A stretch of 64,000 nucleotides of DNA from CAVYWD01 sp963772225 (lineage in GTDB: Bacteria > Myxococcota > Myxococcia > Myxococcales > UBA5297). The stretch spans positions 186,001 to 250,000 of the forward strand of contig CAVYWD010000005.1 of assembly GCA_963772225.1 (NCBI GenBank). Direction: 5' to 3'. Made by a program: the position numbers and the translations under genes. The stretch's first letter is position 1, and each line of letters opens with the position of its first letter. Of the stretch, positions 51,673-59,741 are shown piece after piece. The notes beneath the pieces are model-generated. The model was not told where the DNA came from and did no database searches. It saw only the letters and a program-made list of their open reading frames with translations.

Positions 51673-52326
51673 TCAGGGCTCGCCAGTCGCGACGACCTTG
51701 GCTCCGGCGAGGCGCCACCCCTCGGCGAGGTCCTCCAGCTTCTTCCCGCTCTCGGTGGCCAGGCCGTCCGCGACGAGCGTGACCTGGTAGCCGCGGTTGA
51801 GCGCGCCGCGCGCGGTGGCGTCGATGCAGTGGGCTGCGTCCAGCCCCACGAGCAGCAGGCGGTCGACCTGGCGCTCGCGGAGGAAGGCGTCGAGCGCAGG
51901 GTTGGAGAAAGCGTCGCCGCGCCCCTTGGTGAAGACCGCCGCTCCGGGCGCGCGGAGGATGCGACGGTCGACCTCGGTGCCGGGCGCGCCGGGGGCGTTG
52001 ATGCCGCCCATGAGCGCTCGGGCGACCGGGCTCTCCACGACGTTCTCGACGTAGGCGACCACCGCGCCCTTCTGCTGGGCCTTGGCGATGAGCGCGTTGG
52101 CGGCGGCGACGATGCGGTCTGCGTCGCGGTAGCGCCGCTTGGCCTCGGGGCCGGTGAAGTCTTCCTGGATGTCGACCACCAGGACGGCGGCCCGCGGGCT
52201 CGGGTAGGCGGCGATGGGGGCGCCGCGGGTTGGCGTCTGGATCCAGACGGCGAACGCGGCCGACGCCGCGAGGAGCGCGCCGGCGAGCGCGGCCGAGGCC
52301 AGGGCGAGCTTCTTCCAGAGCTTCAT
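51673..52326 (-). CDS. exported isochorismatase-like cysteine hydrolase
   Basis: A 217-residue protein from ATG 52326 with signal or anchor helix KLALASAALAGALLAASAAF. The cysteine hydrolase triad is visible: Asp in AVLVVDIQEDFTG, Lys in AAVFTKGRGDAFSN and Cys in LLVGLDAAHCIDATARGA. The family includes isochorismatases, nicotinamidases and N-carbamoyl amidohydrolases; export is unusual. The substrate is unknown. It lies in frame after a TetR gene that probably controls it. Confidence 0.75.
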   Translation of the reverse strand: MKLWKKLALASAALAGALLAASAAFAVWIQTPTRGAPIAAYPSPRAAVLVVDIQEDFTGPEAKRRYRDADRIVAAANALIAKAQQKGAVVAYVENVVESPVARALMGGINAPGAPGTEVDRRILRAPGAAVFTKGRGDAFSNPALDAFLRERQVDRLLLVGLDAAHCIDATARGALNRGYQVTLVADGLATESGKKLEDLAEGWRLAGAKVVATGEP

Positions 52327-53082
52327 TTGCGTCTCCTCTGGGTCCTGGGTCTTGGTCTGGGTCTTCGCCGGCGAGGCCGGCCGATGCCCGGCGCTCGTGC
52401 GCAGGCCGCCCCACAGAAGCGCGAGCTGCGCGCGATAGGCCGGCCCGACCGCGCCGGGGTCGACGCCGAGCAGGGCGAGGGGCACGCCGAAGAACACCGA
52501 CGCGACGCCCAGGAGCGCCTGTTTCAGGTCGGCGCCCCGAGGTAGCTCGCCGGCGGCGACCGCCTGCTCGAGGAGCGGTGGGATGAGCGCGTCGAGGCCC
52601 ATGCCCGGGACATCGCCAATCCCTTCGAGGTCAGGGAACGCGAGCAGGCGCTCGGCCAGGCTGAGCTGCGGCAGGCGCGCGGCCTTCTCGCGCCGGGCCT
52701 GGAAGGCGAGCACCTCGGCCATGACGGCCGGGTGGTCGGCGACCTTCTCGGCGGTAAGCGCGAAGACAGCCTCGACGGCGGCGAGCCCGCCCTTCTCGCG
52801 CGCGAGCCGCTGGGCGTGCCAGGCCATCTGGGCCGACCAGAGCTGGACGAAGTAGACGAGCAGGTCCGACTTCTTCGGGAAGTAGTTGAAGAAGCTCGCC
52901 TCGGAGACCTGGGCTGCCTCGCACAGCCCTTTGACGGCGACGTCCTCCAGGCGCTGTGTCCTCAGGGCCTCGACCGCCGCGTGCAGCAGCGCGAGTCGGG
53001 TGCGGGCGAGCTTGCGCGGGCGCAGCGGCAGGGCCCGGAGCAAGGTGGCGTTGACAGGGAAATAAGTGGACACACGAAACAT
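51673..53082 (-). CDS. TetR regulator in frame with an isochorismatase-like protein
   Basis: One uninterrupted frame of 469 codons. Residues 1-215 are a TetR protein (HTH GLCEAAQVSEASFFNYFPKK, helical ligand domain to LALLWGGLRTSA). After a TKTQTKTQ-like linker comes a Met that starts a typical exported protein. No stop separates them, so a membrane-tethered regulator with a periplasmic enzyme is possible. The internal Met has its own Shine-Dalgarno (GAGGAGACG), so two products from an overlapping arrangement are more likely. ATG 53082 is the best TetR start. Confidence 0.6.
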   Translation of the reverse strand: MFRVSTYFPVNATLLRALPLRPRKLARTRLALLHAAVEALRTQRLEDVAVKGLCEAAQVSEASFFNYFPKKSDLLVYFVQLWSAQMAWHAQRLAREKGGLAAVEAVFALTAEKVADHPAVMAEVLAFQARREKAARLPQLSLAERLLAFPDLEGIGDVPGMGLDALIPPLLEQAVAAGELPRGADLKQALLGVASVFFGVPLALLGVDPGAVGPAYRAQLALLWGGLRTSAGHRPASPAKTQTKTQDPEETQMKLWKKLALASAALAGALLAASAAFAVWIQTPTRGAPIAAYPSPRAAVLVVDIQEDFTGPEAKRRYRDADRIVAAANALIAKAQQKGAVVAYVENVVESPVARALMGGINAPGAPGTEVDRRILRAPGAAVFTKGRGDAFSNPALDAFLRERQVDRLLLVGLDAAHCIDATARGALNRGYQVTLVADGLATESGKKLEDLAEGWRLAGAKVVATGEP

Positions 53083-53246
53083 ATAGCCGACACCAAGTAT
53101 CCGCCGCAAGACGCCCAGTGACGGCGAGAGGCACCGACGAAAGAGCACAGTCCGCAAATGACCCAGTTGGGCGAGGAGCGGAACGCGGAGGCTGCTGAGG
53201 ACACAGAAGAAGAGCCCCAACGCCTTTGGAAGTCCCGGGAGAGCCG

Positions 53247-53897
53247 ATGCGAACCCTTCGGGCCCTGATCGCCGGATTCCTCGTGCCCCTCGCTCCGTCG
53301 GCGGCGCTGGCCGCCGCGCCGGAGGCTCACGCGGCCTCGACCGAACAGGGAGAGCCGCGGATGCTCACCTTGGCGGAGCCGCCGGCAGAGAAGGGGCCCG
53401 ACCTGGGGTTCGACCTGCTCGGCGAGGCGCCTGCGCCGGCGCCCTCCGCCGACGACAAGCGGCTCACGGTGCGCCGGTCCATCCTCAAGGTGCATCAGGG
53501 GCTCGGCCTGGCGGTCGTGACCCTCCAGCTCGCCACCACCGTGCTGGGGCAGCTCAACTACCACGACCGGTACCTGGGCCAGGCGACCAACGACTTCAAG
53601 CAGCTCCACGCGGGCTTCGCCTACGCCACCTTCGCGCTCTTCGCGGCCAATGGGGCCATCGCGCTCCTCGCCCCGCCCCGGCCGGAGGGCGAGCGGGAAG
53701 GGTTCGACCGAACCACGTTGCACAAGGTGAGCATGCTCACCGCGGGGGCGGGCATGGTGGCGCAGGTGGTGCTCGGGGTCATCACCTCGCAGCACGTGGG
53801 CAAGGCGGACCAGCGGACGCTGGCGCAGGTTCACCTGGGCATCGGGTACGGGACGCTGGCAGCGACGGCCGTGGGCGTCGGGGCCATCGTCTTCTGA
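53247..53897 (+). CDS. b561-like four-helix membrane protein
   Basis: A 216-residue protein with a signal peptide (ALIAGFLVPLAPSAALAAAP). Four membrane helices follow, each with a His near its end: VHQGLGLAVVTLQLATTVLG, LHAGFAYATFALFAANGAIA, LHKVSMLTAGAGMVAQVVLG and VHLGIGYGTLAATAVGVGAI. Four spaced His suit b-type haem ligation as in cytochrome b561-like proteins. GGGAGAG precedes ATG 53247. It is the first gene of an operon with YceI (19 bases) and a dihaem cytochrome c (4-base overlap). Confidence 0.7.
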   Translation: MRTLRALIAGFLVPLAPSAALAAAPEAHAASTEQGEPRMLTLAEPPAEKGPDLGFDLLGEAPAPAPSADDKRLTVRRSILKVHQGLGLAVVTLQLATTVLGQLNYHDRYLGQATNDFKQLHAGFAYATFALFAANGAIALLAPPRPEGEREGFDRTTLHKVSMLTAGAGMVAQVVLGVITSQHVGKADQRTLAQVHLGIGYGTLAATAVGVGAIVF

Positions 53898-53916
53898 CGG
53901 CCCGAAGGGAGACCAA

Positions 53917-54477
53917 ATGAGCCTCGCATGGATCGCGCTCGCGTCTGCCGCGCTCGCCGCGGCGCCCGAAGGCCGGGTCTTCGCCGTCGACGCGGGGAAG
54001 AGCGTCCTCGGCTTTCAGGTCGTCCACAAGCTGCACAAGGTGCGGGGCGAGTCCCGCTCCCTGCAGGGCAAGGCCGTGGTGACGCCGGCCGGGGACATTC
54101 GGGTGATGGTGCGCGCGCCGGTGGCGAGCTTCGGCACAGGCGACGCGAACCGCGACAGCAACCTGCGCGACACCCTGGACGCCTCGAAGTACCCGCAAGT
54201 GACCTTCAAGGCGGTCGGCAAGCTCGCGCCGCCGCAGGAGCTCCCGGCCCGGGCCGAGCTGGTCCTGGAGGGTGAGCTCGACTTCCACGGCCGCAAGCAC
54301 CTGGAGAAGGTCCCGGTCGTGGTGGAGTGGACCGCTCCCGGCGCGCTGCACGTCACGAGCCGGTTCGCGGTGAGCCTTTCCCGGTACGAGGTGGACCGGC
54401 CTTCGCTGCTGTTCATCAAGATCGACGACGCGTGCGACGTCGAGGTCGACTTCGCGCTCTCGGAGGAGCCGAAGTGA
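53917..54477 (+). CDS. YceI family lipid-binding protein
   Basis: A 186-residue exported protein with a short signal (MSLAWIALASAALAAAPEG). It forms a lipocalin-like YceI barrel with the typical FAVDAGKSVLGFQVVHKLHK start, DSNLRDTLDASKYPQVTFKA and ELDFHGRKHLEKVPVVVEW. YceI proteins bind isoprenoid quinones or other lipids in the periplasm. Between a b-type and a c-type cytochrome gene, a quinone-related redox role is a reasonable inference. Confidence 0.88.
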   Translation: MSLAWIALASAALAAAPEGRVFAVDAGKSVLGFQVVHKLHKVRGESRSLQGKAVVTPAGDIRVMVRAPVASFGTGDANRDSNLRDTLDASKYPQVTFKAVGKLAPPQELPARAELVLEGELDFHGRKHLEKVPVVVEWTAPGALHVTSRFAVSLSRYEVDRPSLLFIKIDDACDVEVDFALSEEPK

Positions 54478-54887
54478 GCCGACCCGCGCTCGCGCTCGCC
54501 GCGGCGGCGGGCCTCGCCGCGTGCACCTCCGCCGAGAGCGCCTACATGCTCCCGGGCCAGGACTGCCTGACCTGTCACAAGGCGGGCTCGACTCCGCAGT
54601 GGACGGCCGCGGGGACCGTCTACGTCGACCCCGAGGCGGCGGCCGGCGACGGGGAAGGCGGCGTCACCGTCCACCTGACGGACCGCGCCGGGCGCACGCT
54701 TTCGCTCGAGACAAACTCGGCGGGCAACTTCTACACCGCCGAGCCGCTGGAGCTGCCGCTGCAGGTCGCGGTCGAGCGGCAGGGGCGGCGGCTCGCCATG
54801 TCCATGCCGGCGCCGAGCGGCGGGTGCAACGGGTGCCACAATCGGCCGCCGCTGAACGGTGCGCCGGGGCGCGTCTACGCGCCGTGA
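54474..54887 (+). CDS. dihaem c-type cytochrome lipoprotein
   Basis: A 137-residue protein from GTG 54474, which overlaps the YceI stop as GTGA. The lipoprotein signal is ALAAAAGLAACTSA. Two haem c motifs are present, CLTCH near residue 32 and CNGCH near residue 122. Between them is a beta-rich segment (GGVTVHLTDRAGRTLSLETN) like a transthyretin or carboxypeptidase regulatory fold. Translational coupling indicates it works with the two upstream products in periplasmic electron transfer. Confidence 0.8.
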   Translation: MSRPALALAAAAGLAACTSAESAYMLPGQDCLTCHKAGSTPQWTAAGTVYVDPEAAAGDGEGGVTVHLTDRAGRTLSLETNSAGNFYTAEPLELPLQVAVERQGRRLAMSMPAPSGGCNGCHNRPPLNGAPGRVYAP

Positions 54888-55090
54888 AGGGTGGGACCCA
54901 GGTGGTGGGTCGACCGGCCATCGAAGCCCAGCGCGCGAATGCTGTTTCGAGATCAGTCAGCTTGAACGGCGTTTCACCCATGGACTGGCCGCAGAGGGCA
55001 TCGCCGGATTTCTAGGAACTTATCCAGCAGGATATGAACCGCGGCTTTCCCTCGCGCGCCCCAAGGGCCCTCCGCCCGGCCGCGCAGCCC

Positions 55091-55106
55091 TGGCACGCGC
55101 CCTGCT
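55091..55106 (+). promoter_or_regulatory. sigma-54 promoter of rtcBA
   Basis: TGGCACGCGCCCTGCT matches the -24/-12 consensus TGGCACG-N4-TTGCW with one change and has the exact GG-N10-GC spacing. It lies 25 bases before the rtcB ATG, leaving a short leader with AGGAGG. Sigma-54 control by RtcR is known for rtcBA in enterobacteria; no rtcR gene is in the window. Confidence 0.65.
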
Positions 55107-55130
55107 ATCTCTGCCCTGCAGGAGGCCATC

Positions 55131-56363
55131 ATGACGACCGAGCGCATTCACGAGATCGAGAACATCCCCGGCGGCGTGCCCATCCGCTCCTGGACGGCCG
55201 GCGTTCCCTTCGAGGACCCGGCGCGGGAGCAGCTCCGCCGCGTCGCGCGTATGCCGTTCATCCACCGCTGGGTGGCGGCGATGCCGGACGTCCACGCCGG
55301 CAAGGGGGCGACGGTGGGGAGCGTCATCCCCACCCTTGGCGCGGTGATCCCGGCCGCGGTGGGCGTGGACATCGGCTGCGGGATGATGGCCGCCCGCACC
55401 ACGCTTCGCGCCGGCGACGTCGCCGAGGAACGCCCCGCTCTGCGAGCGGCCATCGAGCGCGCCGTGCCGCACGGCCGCACCAACGACGGGCGCAAGGGCG
55501 ACAAGGGCGCCTGGGGGAATCCTCCGGAGCGCGTCCGCGCGGCCTGGGCCGAGCTCGAGCCCGGCTACCGCGCCCTCGTCGCGAAGGTCCCGCGGCTCGA
55601 CCGCGGCCCTGCCGTCGAGCACCTGGGAACGCTCGGCACCGGGAACCACTTCATCGAGGTCTGCCTCGACGAGACGGACCAGGTCTGGCTCATGCTCCAC
55701 TCCGGCTCGCGCGGGGTCGGCAACCGCATCGGCTCGGACTACATCGAGCTCGCCAAGGCGGAGGCGCGCCGCTGGTTCATCGACCTGCCGGACCCGGACC
55801 TGGCCTACTTTCCCGAGGGGACCGAGCGGTTCCACGACTACCTGCAGGCGGCGTCCTGGGCTCAGGCCTTCGCCGCTGCGAACCGCGAGCTCATGATGGA
55901 GGCGCTGGTCGAGGCGCTCCGGGCCTCGGGGAAGCTGCCGGCTTTCGAGCTCGAGGGCGAGCGCGTGAACTGCCACCACAACTACGTCGAGCGCGAGCAC
56001 CACTACGGCAAGAACGTGCTCGTCACGCGCAAGGGCGCGGTGCGGGCCCGCGCGGGCGACCTGGGCATCATCCCGGGCTCGATGGGCGCCCGCTCGTACA
56101 TCGTGCGCGGGCTCGGGAACCCGGAGTCCTTCTCGAGCTGCAGCCACGGCGCGGGTCGGGCCATGTCCCGCTCGGCGGCGCGCCGGCAGTTCACCGTGGA
56201 GGACCACGCCCGGGCGACCGAAGGCATCGAGTGCCGCAAGGACGCCGAGGTCCTGGACGAGACCCCGGCCGCCTACAAGGCCATCGACGCGGTGATGCAC
56301 GCGCAGCGCGACCTCGTCGAAGAGCTGCATACGCTCCGGCAAATCGTGTGCGTGAAGGGATAG
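55131..56363 (+). CDS. rtcB: RNA-splicing ligase RtcB
   Basis: GTP-dependent, Mn-dependent ligase that joins 2',3'-cyclic phosphate or 3'-phosphate ends to 5'-OH ends of RNA. The 410-residue protein has VAAMPDVHAGKGATVGSVIP, VGVDIGCGMMAARTT (metal Cys), LGTLGTGNHFIEV, NCHHNYVERE and SSCSHGAGRAMSRSAAR, where the His accepts GMP. The C-terminus IVCVKG is the usual RtcB end. It is followed 2 bases later by rtcA in one operon. Confidence 0.95.
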   Translation: MTTERIHEIENIPGGVPIRSWTAGVPFEDPAREQLRRVARMPFIHRWVAAMPDVHAGKGATVGSVIPTLGAVIPAAVGVDIGCGMMAARTTLRAGDVAEERPALRAAIERAVPHGRTNDGRKGDKGAWGNPPERVRAAWAELEPGYRALVAKVPRLDRGPAVEHLGTLGTGNHFIEVCLDETDQVWLMLHSGSRGVGNRIGSDYIELAKAEARRWFIDLPDPDLAYFPEGTERFHDYLQAASWAQAFAAANRELMMEALVEALRASGKLPAFELEGERVNCHHNYVEREHHYGKNVLVTRKGAVRARAGDLGIIPGSMGARSYIVRGLGNPESFSSCSHGAGRAMSRSAARRQFTVEDHARATEGIECRKDAEVLDETPAAYKAIDAVMHAQRDLVEELHTLRQIVCVKG

Positions 56364-56365
56364 CG

Positions 56366-57400
56366 ATGCCGAGCGCCATTGAAATAGACGGGAGCCGCGG
56401 CGAGGGCGGCGGGCAGGTGCTGCGCTCCGCCCTCGCCCTGTCGCTGGTCACGGGGACGCCGGTGCGGCTGTCGAACATCCGCGCCGGCCGGCAGCGCCCG
56501 GGGCTCATGCGCCAGCACCTCACCGCGGTGGTCGCCGCCCAGCAGGTGAGCGGTGCGAAGGTGACGGGCGCCGAGGTCGGCTCGCGCGAGGTCTCCTTCG
56601 CGCCGGGGCCTGTCCGCTGCGGCGACTACCGGTTCTCGGTGGGCACCGCCGGAAGCGCGACGCTGGTGTTCCAGACCATCTTCCCCGCGCTCGCGCTCGC
56701 GGCCGGGCGCTCGAGCGTGGTGGTCGAGGGCGGCACGCACAATCCGCTGGCGCCGACCTTCGATTTCCTGCAGCGCGCGTTTCTCCCGCTCGTCGAGCGG
56801 ATGGGGCCGCGCGCCACGGCGGTCCTGGAGCGCCCGGGCTTCTACCCCGCGGGCGGCGGACGGTTTCGAGTGGACATCGAGCCCGCGAAGGACTTCGGCC
56901 GGCTCGAGCTGATCGAGCGCGGCGAGATCCGCGAGCGCCGCGCCACCGCGGTCGTCGCGCTGCTCTCCCGGCGCATCGCCGAGCGCGAGCTCGAGGCGGT
57001 GCGAGAGGTGCTCGGCTGGGGCGCGGAGTGGATGAGCGCGCAGACCGTCGGAGGCGCCGTCGGCCCGGGAAACGCCGTGACGGTGGAGGTAGCGAGCGAG
57101 CACGTGACCGAGGTCTTCACCGGCTTCGGGCAGAAGGGCGTCGCCGCCGAGCGCGTGGGCGCCAAAGTCGCCCAGGAGGCCGCCGAGTACCTGGCGGCCG
57201 GCGTCCCGGTGGGGCGGCACCTGGCGGATCAGCTCGTGCTGCCCATGGCGCTTGGCGACGGCGGCCGCTTTCGGACGCTCGCGCCCTCGCGGCACACGCT
57301 CACGCACGTCGAATTGCTGGGCGCGTTTCTCGGGGCGCAGATCCGCGTGGAGGAGAGCGCGGAGAGCGGCTTCGTGGTGAGCGTGCCGCCGCGCCGGTGA
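56366..57400 (+). CDS. rtcA: RNA 3'-terminal phosphate cyclase RtcA
   Basis: ATP-dependent enzyme that converts RNA 3'-phosphate to a 2',3'-cyclic phosphate, creating the substrate for RtcB. The 344-residue protein has DGSRGEGGGQVLRSALALSL, RAGRQRPGLMRQHL, GGTHNPLAPTFDFL and GRHLADQLVLPMAL, in which the His forms the AMP adduct. The start ATG lies 2 bases after the rtcB stop. Convergent GH13 gene follows after 165 bases. Confidence 0.94.
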   Translation: MPSAIEIDGSRGEGGGQVLRSALALSLVTGTPVRLSNIRAGRQRPGLMRQHLTAVVAAQQVSGAKVTGAEVGSREVSFAPGPVRCGDYRFSVGTAGSATLVFQTIFPALALAAGRSSVVVEGGTHNPLAPTFDFLQRAFLPLVERMGPRATAVLERPGFYPAGGGRFRVDIEPAKDFGRLELIERGEIRERRATAVVALLSRRIAERELEAVREVLGWGAEWMSAQTVGGAVGPGNAVTVEVASEHVTEVFTGFGQKGVAAERVGAKVAQEAAEYLAAGVPVGRHLADQLVLPMALGDGGRFRTLAPSRHTLTHVELLGAFLGAQIRVEESAESGFVVSVPPRR

Positions 57401-57487
57401 GGTGGAACCGGCGGGACCTTTAGCGGCGCTGGGCGACGGCCGAGGTGAGTGGTTCGGCGGGGGCGGAGAGGCGGAAGGGGGGCGCAG

Positions 57488-57504
57488 GCGGCCGGAGCGG
57501 CCGC
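57488..57504. terminator. small stem-loop between convergent rtcA and GH13 genes
   Basis: GCGGCCG-GAG-CGGCCGC, perfect 7-bp arms with a 3-base loop. It has no T-run on either side, so terminator function is doubtful. Confidence 0.3.
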
Positions 57505-57565
57505 GGCATAGGAGGGCTCGGTGGGGCGCTGGTTTGACCATCGAGGCAAGGCTGGCATCTTTGGT

Positions 57566-58927
57566 TCAGCCGACCTTCCTCAGCTCGAAGACGCGGCACC
57601 AGGTCGCCGGCACGTCGATGCGCGCCTTGCCGCCCGATACCTCGAACTGCGTCGGCGGATTCAGAAGGTCGGTCAGGACGGCGTGGTCGGTGCCCGGAAG
57701 GGAAAGAGTCATCGACGCTTGTGCGCCGGAGTTGACGGCCACGACCACGGCCTCGCCCGGCGTCTGCCTCAGGAAGGCAAGTTGCTGTGCGGCCACCGCG
57801 AGCGGACGGTAGTCGCCGCGGCGCAATGCCTCACACTGCCTCCGAAGGGCGATGAGGCGAGCGATTGCCCCACAAAGATCCTGGTTCGGGCCGCGCCGCA
57901 TCTCGTCCAGGTCGAGGCAGGGACGCAAAGCCCGGTCGTCCGTGCGCGTTCGGGTCGCGGCGATGCCCCATTCGCTCCCGCAGTAGAGGGACGGGACGCC
58001 CGGCATCGTGAAAAGGAGACAGTGAAGCGAAAAGAGATGGGCTCGGTCTCGGACCATGCTCGCCACGCGATTGACGTCGTGGTTGTCGGCGAAATTGTAG
58101 AGCGGCAGGCCGCGGTAGAGGCCGTTCGGCCCGAATTGACGCTCGAGCGAATAGGCGATCTCGAAGAAATTGCGGTCGACGTGGCTCGACCACAGCCCCT
58201 TGTAGACCTCGTAGTTCGTCACCGAATGCAGAGTGGTCGGGCCCGCCCAACACCGATAGTCGCCGAGCACCACTTCGCCCATGAGCCAAAAGCCAGGCCG
58301 AAGCCGATCGCAGTGCGCGCGCAGCTCGGCGATGAACTCCAAGTCCAGCCAGTCGGCCGAGTCGAGGCGCAAGCCGTCGATTTCATAGCGCGCGACCCAG
58401 TCGTCCACCGCCGCCAAGAGATGCTCCCGGACGGCGGGGCATCGGAGGTCCAGGCGCGGCAGCTCGGGCGCGTCCTTCCAATGCTCGTAGCCGAATGGAT
58501 CGCCGAAGGGGCTCCGCCGGTTGAAATCAACTCCCCGGAACCAGCCTCGATAGGCGGAGTCGCGCCCTCGCTCCTGCAGGTCGTGAAAGGCCCAGAAACC
58601 GCGCCCGACATGCCCGAAGACGCCGTCGAGGATCACCCGAAGCCCCAGCGCACGGGCCGCCTTCAGGACTTCCGCCAACGTGGACTCTGTTCCGAGCCGG
58701 CGATCGACTCGAAAGAAGTCGAGGGTGTCGTAGCCGTGGCTCCCCGATTCGAAGACGGGCCCAAGGTAGAGCGCCGTCGCGCCGAGATCGCGCGCGTGGG
58801 CGAGCCAAGGGAGCAGCTTCGAAAGCCGCGGCTCGGGTGAGCGCGCCGGGTCATTCTTCGGCGGAGCGCCGCACATGCCGAGGGGATACAAATGGTAGTA
58901 GACGGCGTCGTCGGCCCATGGGTTCAT
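57566..58927 (-). CDS. GH13 alpha-amylase family enzyme
   Basis: A 453-residue GH13 protein without signal peptide, so cytoplasmic. Conserved regions in order are VILDGVFGHVG, YEIDGLRLDSADW (nucleophile Asp), FWLMGEVVLGDYR (acid/base Glu) and YNFADNHDVNRVAS (third Asp). A C-terminal beta domain follows (AVVVAVNSGAQASMTLSLPG). ATG 58927 is chosen since it begins MNPWADDAVYYHLYPLG, a typical GH13 start. It should act on alpha-glucans or maltodextrins. A TGTACCGAACGGTATA operator lies just upstream, matching the palindrome of the broken TetR gene next to it. Confidence 0.9.
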   Translation of the reverse strand: MNPWADDAVYYHLYPLGMCGAPPKNDPARSPEPRLSKLLPWLAHARDLGATALYLGPVFESGSHGYDTLDFFRVDRRLGTESTLAEVLKAARALGLRVILDGVFGHVGRGFWAFHDLQERGRDSAYRGWFRGVDFNRRSPFGDPFGYEHWKDAPELPRLDLRCPAVREHLLAAVDDWVARYEIDGLRLDSADWLDLEFIAELRAHCDRLRPGFWLMGEVVLGDYRCWAGPTTLHSVTNYEVYKGLWSSHVDRNFFEIAYSLERQFGPNGLYRGLPLYNFADNHDVNRVASMVRDRAHLFSLHCLLFTMPGVPSLYCGSEWGIAATRTRTDDRALRPCLDLDEMRRGPNQDLCGAIARLIALRRQCEALRRGDYRPLAVAAQQLAFLRQTPGEAVVVAVNSGAQASMTLSLPGTDHAVLTDLLNPPTQFEVSGGKARIDVPATWCRVFELRKVG

Positions 58928-58940
58928 CGGTCCTCCGGAG

Positions 58941-58956
58941 TGTACCGAACGGTATA
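58941..58956. promoter_or_regulatory. TetR operator upstream of the GH13 gene
   Basis: TGTACCGAACGGTATA differs from the perfect palindrome at 59607-59622 at two positions and lies 14 bases before the GH13 ATG. It links the GH13 gene to the TetR protein encoded just beyond. Confidence 0.65.
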
Positions 58957-59006
58957 ACGCCCGCGAGCTGGGTCTGCGCGGCGCCCGCGCCCTCGGCGAG
59001 GTCACC

Positions 59007-59596
59007 TCATGAGAAAATGCCATGCATGAATTGGTGCACCGACTGGAAGGCCAGCGCGTCGTTCAGAACCGCGCCATGGTTGAGGCTCAGGGCGACGTAG
59101 TTGTTGAGCATGCCCAAGAAAGTCGCCGCGTAGGCCTGGTGTCGGCCGCGCATGTTGCCGTGGTCCTTCGCCGCCTCTCGAAAGAGGTTCTCGAGGACGG
59201 TGAAGTTTCGCTGGTGGAGTCGCGCGGCGACCTTGTTGGCAACGCTCTGCGTGGGGGCGAACCAGAGCGAGAGGTACAGGCGATAAGGCTCGGGCCGGGA
59301 CCGAGCAAAGGCGAAGACACCTCGCGCGGTCTCCATCAACGTCAGGGGAAGGTCGTGATAGTACTGCGCGTCGCGCAGCAGAGTGTTGTAGAGCCCTTCG
59401 AGTTCCTCATCGAAGAGCGCCTCTAGAAGGCCGAGCTTGTTCCCGAAGTAATGATAGAGGGTGGGCTTCGTGACCGCTTCGTGACCCCAGCAGCCTCGAC
59501 GATTCGTTGAACGCCCACGCCGTCGTAGCCGTACGCCACGAAGAGCCGCAGCGCGCCCGTGAGGAGGTCGGCGCGCTTGTCGCCCTCTTCCTTCAT
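59007..59596 (-). pseudogene. TetR repressor broken by an 11-bp tandem duplication
   Basis: From ATG 59596 the N-terminal HTH reads DLLTGALRLFVAYGYDGVGV, then IVEAAGVTK. Here GTCACGAAG occurs twice (about 59468-59490), an 11-base insertion that shifts the frame and ends the protein soon after. Removing one copy gives VTKPTLYHYFGNKLGL, a textbook TetR helix, and continues to the normal C-terminus (FQSVHQFMHGIFS) at 59007. The intact protein would have about 193 residues. Its palindromic operators lie before its own start and before the GH13 gene. A duplication of this size is not a typical sequencing error. Confidence 0.8.
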
Positions 59597-59606
59597 GGAG
59601 GCAGTA

Positions 59607-59622
59607 TATACCGATCGGTATA
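59607..59622. promoter_or_regulatory. perfect 16-bp palindromic TetR operator
   Basis: TATACCGATCGGTATA, a perfect palindrome 10 bases before the TetR ATG. The near-copy at 58941-58956 shows that the same protein should control the GH13 gene. Confidence 0.75.
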
Positions 59623-59741
59623 GCACGGGGTCAAGGCGCGCACGATGCCCCCTGGCACTCCTCCTGGCAGGAAGTCTGTTGCTGGCGAGCCGCCGAGCGG
59701 CTGGCTCACCCGGAAGCAGACCGAAGGGCGGGCGGGAACCC

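Noticed and set aside
54888..55130. Frame with ERRFTHGLAAEGIAGFLGTY upstream of rtcB considered as an rtcR fragment
   Set aside because: No AAA+ or CARF motif is visible and the stretch is too short to assign.
57415..57450. Resemblance between the sequence after rtcA and the end of the SleB-like gene (GGCGCTGGGCGAC)
   Set aside because: The match is short and G/C-rich, and lacks the length seen in the other gene-end copies.
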